From Limnohabitans sp. (lineage in GTDB: Bacteria > Pseudomonadota > Gammaproteobacteria > Burkholderiales > Burkholderiaceae_C), in NCBI RefSeq assembly GCF_023910625.1, contig NZ_JAAVVW010000002.1:124001-188000 (forward strand): a DNA stretch of 64,000 nt. Reading direction: 5' to 3'. Made by a program: the position numbers and the translations under genes. Below are positions 1 through 10,615 of the stretch, piece by piece; within the stretch, counting starts at the first letter, position 1, and each line of letters opens with the position of its first letter. The notes below the pieces were generated by a model. The model was given only the letters and a program-made list of their open reading frames with translations, was not told where the DNA came from and searched no databases.

Positions 1-1075
1 CAAAGGTGATGACGGGGATGTTGAATGCATCGCAAAAACGCACAAAGCGCGCCGCTTTGATGGCGCTTTTGATGTCCAGGCAACCGGCCAACACTGTGGG
101 TTGGTTGGCCACAATACCGACGGTTTGGCCTTCCATGCGGGCAAAACCGATCAGGATGTTCTTGGCGTAGTCCGGTTGCAGCTCAAAAAAGTCACCATCG
201 TCTACGGTTTTGACGATGAGCTCCTTCATGTCATAGGCTTTGTTGGGGTTATCGGGCACCAGGGTGTCCAGGCTCATGTCCATGCGGCCAGACGGGTCAC
301 CGCTGGAGCGCACTGGCGCTTTTTCGCGGTTATTCAGCGGCAGGTAGTTGTACAGGCGGCGCACCATCAGCAGGGCTTCCACATCGTTTTCAAACGCCAT
401 GTCGGCCACACCGCTCTTGGTGGTGTGGGTCAATGCGCCGCCCAGCTCTTCGGCCGTGACTTCTTCATGGGTCACGGTTTTCACCACTTCAGGGCCCGTC
501 ACAAACATGTACGACGTGTCCTTGACCATGAAAATGAAATCGGTCAGTGCAGGCGAGTACACCGCGCCACCGGCGGATGGGCCCATGATCATGCTGATCT
601 GGGGCACCACGCCGCTGGCCATCACGTTGCGCTGAAATACTTCGGCATAACCACCCAGCGAGGCCACACCTTCTTGAATGCGGGCACCCCCCGAATCGTT
701 CAAGCCGATCACGGGCGCGCCCACCTTCATGGCCTGGTCCATGACCTTGCAAATTTTTTCGGCGTGCGTCTCGGACAAAGCGCCGCCATACACGGTGAAG
801 TCCTGGCTGTACACAAAAACCAAACGGCCGTTGATCATGCCGTAGCCGGTGACCACGCCGTCGCCGGGGATCTTGTTGTCTTGCATGCCGAAGTCGGTAC
901 AGCGGTGCTCCACGAACATGTCCCACTCTTCGAAGGTGCCTTCGTCCAGCAAGACCTCGATGCGCTCACGGGCTGTCAGTTTGCCTTTGGCGTGCTGCGC
1001 ATCAATGCGCTTTTGCCCGCCGCCCAAGCGGGCCGCAGCGCGCTTTTTTTCCAATTGTTCAATGATGTCTTGCAT
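1..1075 (-). CDS. pccB: acyl-CoA carboxylase carboxyltransferase (propionyl-CoA carboxylase beta type), 3' end outside the window
   Basis: Biotin-dependent carboxyltransferase that would transfer CO2 from carboxybiotin to propionyl-CoA, giving methylmalonyl-CoA in the cytoplasm. The visible 358 codons start with [14 protein letters not shown] and show family hallmarks: an [18 protein letters not shown] segment near residue 35, the oxyanion-type stretches [13 protein letters not shown] and [19 protein letters not shown], and [19 protein letters not shown] further on. The C-terminal third lies beyond the window start. It follows meaB on the same strand by about 20 bp and belongs with the mutase gene in a propionate-to-succinyl-CoA module. 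A methylmalonyl-CoA decarboxylase alpha subunit would look similar; context favours the propionyl-CoA enzyme. Confidence 0.9.
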   Translation of the reverse strand, partial: MQDIIEQLEKKRAAARLGGGQKRIDAQHAKGKLTARERIEVLLDEGTFEEWDMFVEHRCTDFGMQDNKIPGDGVVTGYGMINGRLVFVYSQDFTVYGGALSETHAEKICKVMDQAMKVGAPVIGLNDSGGARIQEGVASLGGYAEVFQRNVMASGVVPQISMIMGPSAGGAVYSPALTDFIFMVKDTSYMFVTGPEVVKTVTHEEVTAEELGGALTHTTKSGVADMAFENDVEALLMVRRLYNYLPLNNREKAPVRSSGDPSGRMDMSLDTLVPDNPNKAYDMKELIVKTVDDGDFFELQPDYAKNILIGFARMEGQTVGIVANQPTVLAGCLDIKSAIKAARFVRFCDAFNIPVITF

Positions 1076-1094
1076 GCTGGGTCTCTCTCAAAAA

Positions 1095-2135
1095 TCAGGT
1101 GGGGCGTTCATCCGCGCGAACGGGTTGGGAATGGGCTTGCGCGGCCAGCAACTGGCGCGCAGCCGTCGATGCAGCCAACTGGCCAGAAGCGACTTGTTGA
1201 CTCAGTTGGGGCAGCAGCGTTTGCACGCGCGGCTGCGCCCGAAAATTGTGTTTGAGCCCCGCGTCGATGCGCTCCCACATCCACGACAGGGCCTGGTGCT
1301 GACGACGATCGGCCAAGCGGCCATGGGCTGTTTGCAGGGTCCTGAATTCGGACACTGCCGCCCAGAATGTGTCGACGCCCTGGCCAAGCAAAGCGCTCAG
1401 CTGCACCACCTTGGGGTGCCACTGGGTCGCATCGGCGTGCGCGTGGCCCGAACCGCCGTGCATGCCCAGCAGTTGCAAAGCGCTGGTGATCTGCAACGCG
1501 GCGCGGGTGGCTGCAATCGCATCGATGTCGGCCTTGTTGATGACCACCAAATCGGCGATTTCCATCACGCCTTTTTTGATGGCCTGCAAATCGTCGCCCG
1601 CATTGGGCAGCTGCATCAACACAAACATGTCGGTCATGTTGGCCACGGCGGTTTCGCTTTGGCCCACACCCACCGTCTCGACGATCACCACGTCGTAACC
1701 GGCGGCTTCACAGACCAGCATGGACTCGCGGGTTTTCTCGGCCACACCGCCCAAAGTGCCGCTGCTGGGGCTGGGGCGGATGTAGGCGCGCTCGTGCACG
1801 CTGAGCAACTCCATGCGGGTCTTGTCGCCCAAGATGGAGCCGCCCGACACGGTGGAAGAAGGGTCAATGGTCAGCACCGCCACGCGGTGGCCTTGGCCGA
1901 TCAAATACAAACCCAGCGCCTCGATGAAGGTGGACTTGCCCACGCCCGGCACACCGCTGATGCCCAAGCGAAATGACTTGCCCGTGTGCGGCAGCATGGC
2001 CGTGAGCAACTCGTCGGCCTGGGCGCGGTGGTCGGTGCGGGTCGATTCGAGCAGCGTGATGGCTTTGGCCATGGCGCGGCGCTGCCCGGCAGCGTTGCCA
2101 TGCAACAGTCCCTGGAGCAATTGCTCGGGCGTCAT
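1095..2135 (-). CDS. meaB: methylmalonyl-CoA mutase-associated GTPase MeaB (ArgK family)
   Basis: G3E-family GTPase of 346 residues that protects and reloads the B12 cofactor of methylmalonyl-CoA mutase. The Walker A motif GVPGVGKST is near residue 61. The switch region contains ETVGVGQSE, and the guanine-specificity motif is NKAD, near residue 198. The order and spacing are typical of MeaB/ArgK, and the usual C-terminal dimerisation extension is present. It starts inside the stop codon of the DUF4260 gene (ATGA overlap), so the two are translationally coupled. The mutase it serves lies 1.2 kb upstream on the same strand, separated by a toxin-antitoxin pair. Confidence 0.95.
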   Translation of the reverse strand: MTPEQLLQGLLHGNAAGQRRAMAKAITLLESTRTDHRAQADELLTAMLPHTGKSFRLGISGVPGVGKSTFIEALGLYLIGQGHRVAVLTIDPSSTVSGGSILGDKTRMELLSVHERAYIRPSPSSGTLGGVAEKTRESMLVCEAAGYDVVIVETVGVGQSETAVANMTDMFVLMQLPNAGDDLQAIKKGVMEIADLVVINKADIDAIAATRAALQITSALQLLGMHGGSGHAHADATQWHPKVVQLSALLGQGVDTFWAAVSEFRTLQTAHGRLADRRQHQALSWMWERIDAGLKHNFRAQPRVQTLLPQLSQQVASGQLAASTAARQLLAAQAHSQPVRADERPT

Positions 2136-2581
2136 GCTTTGTCCCTCATGCCGCGTAGCACGCCCAAATGTGTCACGCGAAAGCCCAAGGGGAACTTCAG
2201 TCCGAAACCCAAGGCCCGGTCAAAGCCAATGTGCGCGAACCAGATCAGTGAAGCCTGCAACAGCATGGGCACATCGAGTCCGAGCCCCAGCATTGCCAAT
2301 AATCCCGCCCCCAGTGTGCTGTGGGTCGCGTTGTAAGCCCACATGCCGACACGCTCGTTGCCAAACACGTAAACCAAAATCGCCAGATCTGGCAGGAAAA
2401 ACCACAATCCGAATGCCAGCCACGAAAAACCTTGCACTTGGTACAAGGTACACGCCAACAGCAAACACACCACCCCCTCAGCACGCAAAATTTTCAGCGC
2501 CGGGTTCATGAGTCCATAGTGATCGCCTTTGATGTCCTGCATGTCCATGTCAGGTTGAGCGAACGGGTTGTTGAGCTTCAT
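2132..2581 (-). CDS. DUF4260-like integral membrane protein
   Basis: Small membrane protein of 149 residues with about four hydrophobic segments. The pattern resembles DUF4260 ([13 protein letters not shown] followed by YNATHSTLG and a C-terminal [12 protein letters not shown]), whose function is unknown. Two start codons lie two codons apart. The second (2581) has a GAGG ribosome site 8 bases upstream and is preferred over 2587. It overlaps the downstream meaB by four bases. It sits 10 bp after the PIN toxin stop, so it may be co-transcribed with the toxin-antitoxin pair rather than having a role in propionate metabolism. Confidence 0.7.
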   Translation of the reverse strand: MKLNNPFAQPDMDMQDIKGDHYGLMNPALKILRAEGVVCLLLACTLYQVQGFSWLAFGLWFFLPDLAILVYVFGNERVGMWAYNATHSTLGAGLLAMLGLGLDVPMLLQASLIWFAHIGFDRALGFGLKFPLGFRVTHLGVLRGMRDKA

Positions 2582-2591
2582 GTGCATCGCC

Positions 2592-2999
2592 TCACAAGAT
2601 CTCAAAATGCCGCCCATCGGGCAGGCGATAACGCGAGAAGTCGCGCACATCCATGGTCATCACGTTGAGGGTGTTCGTGTCTTGCGCCAACCAAACCAAA
2701 GAGGCATCGGCCAAGTCCATTTCTGTTCGAGGCTCAGCGGTATAACGCGCCATCAGCTCCGCCAAGTCGGGGAGGTTCGACACATCAAACGGGAACACGA
2801 TGACGCCACCTTCGGACACCCATCTCAAAAATCGCTGGACGGCATTGGCACCCAGAAAATGGCACACCTCCACCACACACGGCCAGGTGGTCGTCAAACG
2901 CCAGTTTTCAGCCAACAAACTGGTGTAGTGCCGATGCGCCACATCACTGGCGTCAAACAGCGCCACCATAGGGCCGGTGTCGATCAAAGCCACCTTCAC
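2592..2999 (-). CDS. PIN-domain toxin (VapC-like ribonuclease)
   Basis: PIN-fold endoribonuclease of 135 residues, the likely toxin of a type II toxin-antitoxin pair. It begins KVALIDTGPMVALFD, holding the first conserved acidic residue. Further acidic positions are the Glu in VVEVCHFL, the Asp in MDLADASLVWLA, and the Asp in MTMDVRDFSRYRL, which ends the PIN core. The start is taken as a GTG that overlaps the antitoxin stop (GTGA), because the longer open frame upstream lies wholly inside the antitoxin gene. The overlap implies coupled translation with the RHH antitoxin. Class (VapC versus another PIN toxin) is inferred from the fold only. Confidence 0.82.
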   Translation of the reverse strand: MKVALIDTGPMVALFDASDVAHRHYTSLLAENWRLTTTWPCVVEVCHFLGANAVQRFLRWVSEGGVIVFPFDVSNLPDLAELMARYTAEPRTEMDLADASLVWLAQDTNTLNVMTMDVRDFSRYRLPDGRHFEIL

Positions 3000-3328
3000 G
3001 GTTGATCCGTTTCCTGGTGTGAGCCAGACCACTCTTTGCCCTGCTTTTTGGCCTCTTGAAAAGCCAGCCAATCGGCTTGGTGGGCATCCCGTTTGGTTTT
3101 GAGTTTGGACCGAATGGCCGCCTTGGTTGGCGAAAGGAATTCATTGCCTTCTGGCAAAGACTCTCGCACCTCCGCTTGCACCTTGAGCAGCAGGTCATAG
3201 GGGTTCTTGCGCCCCAACGCTCTTTCCAGCGCAGAAACGATGAACTGTGACTTGGTCACGCCCATGCGTTTGGCGGTCAACTCCAGCTCTTTTTCAAGCA
3301 GAGGTTCCAGTCGAACGGATACAGCCAT
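2996..3328 (-). CDS. ribbon-helix-helix antitoxin
   Basis: Protein of 110 residues with an N-terminal ribbon-helix-helix DNA-binding domain (MAVSVRLEPLLEKELEL, then AKRMGVTKSQFIVSALERAL) and a charged C-terminal tail that would wrap the PIN toxin. A clear AAGGAG ribosome site precedes the ATG. A perfect inverted repeat stands directly upstream and is the likely autoregulatory operator. It is the first gene of the pair and overlaps the toxin start. The module interrupts the methylmalonyl-CoA mutase/meaB arrangement, which is consistent with a mobile insertion. Confidence 0.82.
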   Translation of the reverse strand: MAVSVRLEPLLEKELELTAKRMGVTKSQFIVSALERALGRKNPYDLLLKVQAEVRESLPEGNEFLSPTKAAIRSKLKTKRDAHQADWLAFQEAKKQGKEWSGSHQETDQP

Positions 3329-3349
3329 AGCAGACTCCTTGAAAATGCT

Positions 3350-3374
3350 TGTGATACCGTATTACTGTATCACA
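3350..3374 (-). promoter_or_regulatory. palindromic operator of the RHH-PIN toxin-antitoxin pair
   Basis: Perfect 8-bp inverted repeat TGTGATAC-N9-GTATCACA in the 53-bp gap between the antitoxin start and the mutase stop. Its place just upstream of an RHH gene fits conditional autoregulation by the antitoxin-toxin complex. Binding is inferred. Confidence 0.6.
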
Positions 3375-3381
3375 GTCATCT

Positions 3382-5559
<2,178 letters not shown>

Positions 5560-5758
5560 GGCGCTGGGCTTTCGGGACAAAAATGGCTGAATCGGATTGT
5601 GGCAGCCCGTGCGGCTGACCGGTGCTCAATGACTGTGATTCATAATTATTGATGCAGAATATTCTAACCGGCTTACAATCGCGCATCTGAAACGCCTGAA
5701 ATGCCGTTTGACCACGCCCAAACACTCGCCCTCTGATACCCCTCCTCTGATACGCCCC
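5560..5758. promoter_or_regulatory. divergent promoter region between the mutase gene and the GntR regulator
   Basis: 199 bp without a gene. The part at 5636-5672 is much more AT-rich than its surroundings and contains ATAATTAT and the palindrome GAATATTC. It probably holds both promoters and the regulator's operator. No exact consensus could be fixed by eye. Confidence 0.45.
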
Positions 5759-6403
5759 ATGTCCGCCCTGTCTCTTGCCCCCCGCGCCCTGTACGAAGAA
5801 GTGGCCGAACTGTTGCGCCAGCGCATCTTTGCGCGTGAACTGGAGCCCGGCAGCTGGATCGACGAGTTGCGCATCGCCGAAGCCCTGGGCATCAGCCGCA
5901 CCCCCTTGCGCGAAGCGCTCAAAGTGCTGGCCGCCGAAGGCCTGGTGACCATGAAGGTGCGCCGAGGCGCTTATGTGACCGAGGTCAGCGAGAAAGACCT
6001 GCGCGACGTGTACCACCTGCTGGCCCTGCTCGAATCGGACGCCGCCCGCGTGGTGGCGCAAAGCGCCAGCAACGAACAAATGGCGCAAATCGAAGCCTTG
6101 CACCAAAACCTGGAAGCGGCCGTGGACAACCGCGACCACTTCTTCGAGATCAACGAGACTTTTCACATGCTGCTGCTGGAATTGGCCGACAACCGCTGGC
6201 GCGACCAGATGGTGGCCGACCTGCGCAAGGTGATGAAGCTCAACCGCCACAGCTCCTTGTTCAAGGAAGGCCGGATTGAGCAATCCCTGGCCGAGCACCG
6301 GGCCATCGTGCAGGCCCTGACCCAGCGCCAGCCCGAACTTGCGGCCAAGCGCATGTCCGCGCACTTCACGAACGGCCTGCAGGCCGCGCGGCAAGCCATC
6401 TAA
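5759..6403 (+). CDS. GntR-family regulator, FadR/FCD subfamily
   Basis: Transcription factor of 214 residues. The N-terminal winged helix-turn-helix has the GntR signature (LYEEVAELLRQRIFARELEPG, then LGISRTPLREALKVL and a wing RRGAYVTEV). The C-terminal FCD domain has metal/ligand-binding positions in FEINETFHMLLLELADN and SLAEHRAIVQAL. The ATG at 5759 is used; an upstream TTG would add 17 residues unlike the family. It is divergently placed from methylmalonyl-CoA mutase, so an acyl-CoA or organic-acid effector and control of the propionate genes are plausible. Confidence 0.88.
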   Translation: MSALSLAPRALYEEVAELLRQRIFARELEPGSWIDELRIAEALGISRTPLREALKVLAAEGLVTMKVRRGAYVTEVSEKDLRDVYHLLALLESDAARVVAQSASNEQMAQIEALHQNLEAAVDNRDHFFEINETFHMLLLELADNRWRDQMVADLRKVMKLNRHSSLFKEGRIEQSLAEHRAIVQALTQRQPELAAKRMSAHFTNGLQAARQAI

Positions 6404-6446
6404 AGACTCAAGCGCGCTTTTGGGCGGGACCCCCCGACAAAGCGCC

Positions 6447-6671
6447 TCGGGCTTTCAGGACAAGGCCCAACTGGGCAACTCGGCCCTGGTCAAAGGCAAG
6501 AAACTGCCCACGTCCAAAGAGGTGGCCGCCTTGGGTTACCGCGCCATGCAGCGCGGCCAGCGGGTTTACATACCGGGCTTCATGAACTGGGCCATGGCAC
6601 AAAGCATGCGCTTGACGCCGCGCGATCTGGCCACCAAAGTGGTCAAAATTTTGACCCACCCCCTCGCTTGA
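6447..6671 (+). pseudogene. C-terminal remnant of a short-chain dehydrogenase/reductase
   Basis: An open stretch after the GntR gene translates to SGFQDKAQLGNSALVKGKKL, then ALGYRAMQRGQRVYIPGFMN and MAQSMRLTPRDLATKVVK. This matches the C-terminal end of SDR enzymes of the DltE/YqjQ type (the usual FQ-x-A-x-x-G-(ND)-S-LVKGKKLP, GYRAMMAGK, IPGLMN and LTPR blocks). The Rossmann fold, the YxxxK active site and any start codon are missing. The frame is intact to its TGA, so this looks like a decayed gene tail rather than a functional protein. Confidence 0.6.
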
Positions 6672-6874
6672 GAACGCCCCCCTGAGCGCACGCCTGCATC
6701 GGGAACCTGCGCCGCTCAAGGCCCAAGAAACTCCCCGCATACAAACCGTCATGAACCGCTTTTCAATGGACAAGACGGTCGAAATGCTGCTGCCTATCCT
6801 CGGGCTGGGCATGCTTGTCTTTTGGCAACGCGACGTGAAGCATGGGGCATGGCCTTGCGACCCGAGTCGCACGC
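6672..6874. other. intergenic region with no supported gene
   Basis: About 200 bp between the SDR remnant and the 3' end of dusA. An ATG at 6751 opens a 66-codon frame with a short hydrophobic start, but it runs antisense into dusA and has no ribosome site, so it is not called. Confidence 0.4.
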
Positions 6875-7876
6875 TCAGTCGGCCACCACCGCGCCCCGCG
6901 CCAACGCAGCCCGGGCCAGTTGCCAGACTTCACGCGGGGGCAAGGACTTGAGTTTGTGGTCGCTCCACACTTGCCGCCACAAACGCCCACCGCGCTGGCC
7001 GTGGTACAGGCCCAGCATGTGCCGCGCGATCGCATACCAGGGGCAGCCGTCTTCGGCAAAGGCGCGCTCCATGTAGGACACCATGGCCTCTTCCACCGCT
7101 TCGCGGCTGGGCACTTCATGCGTGTCGCCAAAAAAAGTGGCGTCCCAACTGCCCAAAAGCCAGGGGTTGTAATAGGCCTCGCGCCCGACCATCACACCAT
7201 CGGCCTGCTGCAAATGATGCGCAATGTCTTCGTTGGTCTTGATGCCGCCGTTCACCGCGATCAACAGGCCCGGAAAGTCTTTTTTGAGCTGATAAGCCAG
7301 CTCGTAACGCAGCGGCGGGATTTCGCGGTTTTCTTTTGGCGACAGGCCATCGAGCCAGGCATTGCGGGCATGCACGATGAAGACACGGCAACCGGCTTCG
7401 CTCACCGTGCCCACAAAGTCGCGCACAAAGTCGTAGCTCTCGGTGCGGTCAATGCCGATGCGGTGCTTCACCGTCACCGGCACATCCACCACGTCGCGCA
7501 TGGCCTTCACGCCGTCGGCCACGGTGCGCGGCTCATTCATCAAGCAGGCACCAAACGCGCCGCGCTGCACCCGGTCTGAGGGGCAGCCGCAGTTGAGGTT
7601 GATCTCGTCGTAGCCCCAGTCTTGGCCCAGTTTGGCCGCGTGGGCCAAATCAGCCGCATCGCTGCCGCCCAGTTGCAGGGCCACGGGATGTTCTTCGGCG
7701 TTCAAGCGCAGGTGCCGCTGCACGCTGCCGTGGCGCAAGGCGCCGGTGGTCACCATCTCGGTGTAAAGCAAGGTGTGGCGGGTCAGCAGGCGGTGGAAAA
7801 ACCGGCAGTGGCGGTCGGTCCAGTCCATCATGGGAGCGACCGAGAGACGCCAGCGTTGGGATTCGGGGAAATGCAT
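6875..7876 (-). CDS. dusA: tRNA-dihydrouridine(20/20a) synthase
   Basis: FMN-dependent tRNA modification enzyme of 333 residues that reduces U20/U20a in the D-loop. It begins SVAPMMDWTDRHCRFFHR. The catalytic Cys lies in NCGCPSDRVQRGAFGACLM, the exact DusA pattern. TIM-barrel phosphate/FMN sites appear as VTVKHRIGID, IAVNGGIKT and GVMVGREAYYNPW. Length and start fit the family. It is a single gene, divergent from the nfeD/SPFH pair across 124 bp, and has no link to photosynthesis. Confidence 0.97.
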   Translation of the reverse strand: MHFPESQRWRLSVAPMMDWTDRHCRFFHRLLTRHTLLYTEMVTTGALRHGSVQRHLRLNAEEHPVALQLGGSDAADLAHAAKLGQDWGYDEINLNCGCPSDRVQRGAFGACLMNEPRTVADGVKAMRDVVDVPVTVKHRIGIDRTESYDFVRDFVGTVSEAGCRVFIVHARNAWLDGLSPKENREIPPLRYELAYQLKKDFPGLLIAVNGGIKTNEDIAHHLQQADGVMVGREAYYNPWLLGSWDATFFGDTHEVPSREAVEEAMVSYMERAFAEDGCPWYAIARHMLGLYHGQRGGRLWRQVWSDHKLKSLPPREVWQLARAALARGAVVAD

Positions 7877-8000
7877 GGGGGCTGATTATCCTTGCCTTGC
7901 ATCGGCATGGACCGAAGCGGACAGCCAGCCCCAATAGCACGGCTGTCAAGTAACGCCACGACAAAGTGGACAATACGGCCACAAACTAGGGAGATCTTTC

Positions 8001-8420
8001 ATGAACGATACAACGATGTGGTGGGTGCTGACCGGCGTCTTGGTGGCTTTGGAGTTGGTGACCGGCACCTTTTACCTGCTGATGTTGGGCCTAGGCACTG
8101 TGGCTGCGGCCTTGGTTGCATTCGGGGGATATGGCCTGAGTACGCAATTGGTGGCCGCCGCCGTGGTGGGCGGCCTGGGGGCCGTCTTTCTGGGCCAGTG
8201 GCGCAAGCGCCAAACCACCACGCCACAAGAAACCCAAGACCAACACCTGGACCTCGGCGCCACGGTGGAGGTCGAGGCCTGGGACGCACAAGGCACCGCC
8301 CAGGTCCAGCACCGGGGCGCCGCCTGGACCGCCTTGCTGGCCCCAGGTCAAATCGCCACACCGGGCGCGCATCGCATTCAGGCCATGGCAGGAAACCGCT
8401 TGGTGCTTGAAAAAATCTGA
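8001..8420 (+). CDS. NfeD-like membrane protein
   Basis: Protein of 139 residues with two to three N-terminal membrane spans (through about residue 65) and a C-terminal OB-fold NfeD domain (LGATVEVEAWDAQGTAQVQHRG followed by GAHRIQAMAGNRLVLEKI). NfeD proteins pair with SPFH/stomatin proteins in the membrane. The next gene, 36 bp downstream, is exactly such a partner, so the two form the usual two-gene operon. Confidence 0.88.
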   Translation: MNDTTMWWVLTGVLVALELVTGTFYLLMLGLGTVAAALVAFGGYGLSTQLVAAAVVGGLGAVFLGQWRKRQTTTPQETQDQHLDLGATVEVEAWDAQGTAQVQHRGAAWTALLAPGQIATPGAHRIQAMAGNRLVLEKI

Positions 8421-8456
8421 ACACACCGATTTAAACCACCTAGAGGAAAATAAGCC

Positions 8457-9374
8457 ATGGAATTCTCAGCCGTCCTTGTCATCATCGCAATCCTGTTCAT
8501 CGTCAAGACCGTCAAGGTCGTGCCTCAACAAGAGGCCTGGGTGGTCGAAAGGCTGGGTAAATTCCACGCCAGCCTGGCCCCAGGCCTGAACTTTGTGGTG
8601 CCCTTTGTGGACAAGGTGATCCAGAAACACAGCCTGAAAGAAATTCCTCTCGACGTGCCCAGCCAGATTTGCATCACACGCGACAACACACAGTTGCAGG
8701 TGGACGGCATCCTGTACTTTCAGGTGACCGACCCCAAGCTGGCCAGCTACGGCTCGTCCAACTACATCGTGGCGGTGACGCAACTGGCCCAAACCAGCCT
8801 GCGCAGCGTGATCGGCAAGCTGGAGCTGGACAAAACGTTTGAAGAGCGTGACATCATCAACGCCCAGGTGGTGGCCGCCATCGACGAAGCAGCGCTCAAC
8901 TGGGGCGTGAAGGTGCTGCGCTACGAGATCAAGGACCTGACACCGCCCAAAGAGATTTTGCTGGCCATGCAGTCGCAGATCACGGCCGAACGAGAAAAAC
9001 GTGCCCTGATCGCCGCCTCCGAAGGCCGTCGCCAGGAGCAGATCAACATCGCTACCGGCGAGCGCGAGGCTTTCATTGCCCGATCCGAGGGCGAAAAGCA
9101 AGCGGCCATCAACAAGGCCCAAGGCGATGCCGCCGCCATCACCGAATTAGCCAACGCCACAGCCCAAGCCATTGAGCGGATTGCTACCGCCATACGCCAG
9201 CCTGGGGGCGAGCAAGCCGTGCAACTCAAGGTGGCCGAGCAAGCGGTGCAAGCCTATGCCAAAGTGGCACAAGACGCCAAGACCACGCTGATCGTGCCGG
9301 GTAACATGACCGAAGTGTCTGGTCTGATCGCCTCGGCCATGCGGATGGTGAGCACGGGCAAACAAGCGGGCTGA
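8457..9374 (+). CDS. SPFH/band 7 membrane scaffold protein (QmcA/stomatin-like)
   Basis: 305-residue SPFH protein. It has an N-terminal membrane anchor (residues about 2-20), the start of the band 7 domain VVPQQEAWVVERLGKFHASL, the typical TRDNTQLQVDGILYFQVTDP, and a long Ala/Glu-rich coiled coil (AEREKRALIAASEGRRQEQI, then EGEKQAAINKAQGDAAAI). It probably forms membrane microdomain cages with the preceding NfeD protein. A strong intrinsic terminator lies 17 bp after its stop, closing the operon. Confidence 0.92.
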   Translation: MEFSAVLVIIAILFIVKTVKVVPQQEAWVVERLGKFHASLAPGLNFVVPFVDKVIQKHSLKEIPLDVPSQICITRDNTQLQVDGILYFQVTDPKLASYGSSNYIVAVTQLAQTSLRSVIGKLELDKTFEERDIINAQVVAAIDEAALNWGVKVLRYEIKDLTPPKEILLAMQSQITAEREKRALIAASEGRRQEQINIATGEREAFIARSEGEKQAAINKAQGDAAAITELANATAQAIERIATAIRQPGGEQAVQLKVAEQAVQAYAKVAQDAKTTLIVPGNMTEVSGLIASAMRMVSTGKQAG

Positions 9375-9390
9375 AGCTGAGCTGTAGATG

Positions 9391-9420
9391 CAAAAAAACC
9401 CGCCGAGGCGGGTTTTTTTC
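9391..9420 (+). terminator. rho-independent terminator after the nfeD/SPFH operon
   Basis: Stem AAACCCGCC / GGCGGGTTT with a short loop, an A-run before it and seven T after it. It works for the plus strand and, by symmetry, could also stop the convergent HiPIP transcript. Confidence 0.9.
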
Positions 9421-9458
9421 TGGCATCGGGCGATCCCCCGATGGCACCTGGACGGGCC

Positions 9459-9785
9459 TCAGGCCTTTTTAGCCCAGGCAGAGCACCAGCCTTTGGCCGA
9501 CACTTGCTTGGCACCAAACAAGGGGCAACCCCCCGAAACAGCGCCCGGTTTGGCTTGGAACAATGCGCAGTTGGCACAGTTGCTTCCGGCGACGTACTTA
9601 GGGTTCTTGGCTTTGTCGACTTTGGTGGCGTCGGCTTTATAGGCCAGGCCCACCGCTTGTGGATCTTTTTCGTCCAACATGGCTTGAGCAGAGGCTTCGC
9701 TGGCCACCATGATGGCGGTTGCGGCTGTGGCCACTTGCATCATGAAGACGCGGCGGTTGGAAGGGATGGCGTTGAAACGGGACAT
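9459..9785 (-). CDS. hip: high-potential iron-sulfur protein (HiPIP), Tat-exported
   Basis: Periplasmic [4Fe-4S] electron carrier of 108 residues. A twin-arginine signal (SNRRVFMMQ, then a hydrophobic stretch ending EASAQA) precedes the mature domain. The four cluster ligands follow the HiPIP pattern: NCANCALF, then SGGCPLF 13 residues on, then GWCSAW after a further 13. HiPIPs donate electrons to the reaction-centre tetraheme cytochrome in many beta- and gammaproteobacterial phototrophs, and pufC is present in this window. The position at the edge of the photosynthesis cluster supports that role. Confidence 0.93.
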   Translation of the reverse strand: MSRFNAIPSNRRVFMMQVATAATAIMVASEASAQAMLDEKDPQAVGLAYKADATKVDKAKNPKYVAGSNCANCALFQAKPGAVSGGCPLFGAKQVSAKGWCSAWAKKA

Positions 9786-9982
9786 GCTGGACTCCTCGAA
9801 GGTATATCAAAAATTACTGGACAGTTCATTGTGCGCCAGTTCAGTCGCATTGTCTTGACAAGCGCAATACCTGAGCAAATCACACAGGAAAGGCCCGGTC
9901 GCCCCAATGTCAGCCGGACTGGACAGCCCGTGTCAGAATGCGTACTTTCAAAGGCCCATGGCCCAGAGACAAGGAGTTTTTC

Positions 9983-10573
9983 ATGTTGGAATTGCTGTTC
10001 GGTCTTGCGCTCTTTTTGGGCATCCACTCGCTGCAGAGCCTGGCTCCGCAATGGCGTCAAGGCGCACAACAGCGTTGGGGCGCACTGGGGTACAAGGCGG
10101 TTTATGCAGCGGTGTCCTTGCTGGGCCTGTATCTGCTGGTGCAAGGCTACGGCCTGGCGCGCCTCGACCCAGTGGTGCTATGGACACCCCCACGCGGCAT
10201 GCAGCACGCCACCATTTTGCTGATGTGGTTGGCCATGGTCTTGCTGCTGGCCACGTATGTGCCAGGCAACCAGATCAAGGCCAAACTGCGCCATCCCATG
10301 ACCTTGTCGGTCAAGGTCTGGGCACTGGGGCATTTGTTGTCCAACGGCAACTTGGCTGATGTGTTGCTGTTCGGCGGCTTTCTCGTCTGGTCGGTGCTGG
10401 TGTTCCGCGCGGCACGCCGACGAGACCGCGCGAAGATGTACTCTGCGCCCGACGGCCAACTGCTGGGCACATTGCTCACCTTGGTGGCGGGCACTGGGGT
10501 ATGGGCGGCTTTCCTGATGGGCGGCTGGCACGTCTGGCTGGTGGGCGTGATGCCCTTCACACGCGCTGGCTAA
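9983..10573 (+). CDS. NnrU-family integral membrane protein
   Basis: Membrane protein of 196 residues with about five to six spans. NnrU family features include an early LFLGIHSLQSL and WRQGAQQRWGALGYKAVYA, and HPMTLSVKVWALGHLLSNGN in the middle. The start at 9983 has AAGGAG 7 bases upstream; the open frame extends further 5' without support. The family was first linked to nitrite/nitric oxide metabolism and related domains occur in carotenoid isomerase-like proteins. Its role here is unknown. It precedes bciB by about 40 bp and may be co-transcribed with it. Confidence 0.82.
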   Translation: MLELLFGLALFLGIHSLQSLAPQWRQGAQQRWGALGYKAVYAAVSLLGLYLLVQGYGLARLDPVVLWTPPRGMQHATILLMWLAMVLLLATYVPGNQIKAKLRHPMTLSVKVWALGHLLSNGNLADVLLFGGFLVWSVLVFRAARRRDRAKMYSAPDGQLLGTLLTLVAGTGVWAAFLMGGWHVWLVGVMPFTRAG

Positions 10574-10615
10574 GCCCGATTCATGGACGGCGACTGCCCC
10601 GTTGAAGCTGCGCCC

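Noticed and set aside
6751..6951. 66-codon frame with a hydrophobic start (MNRFSMDKTVEMLLPILGLG)
   Set aside because: No ribosome site, enters dusA in antisense and becomes proline-rich; not convincing as a gene.
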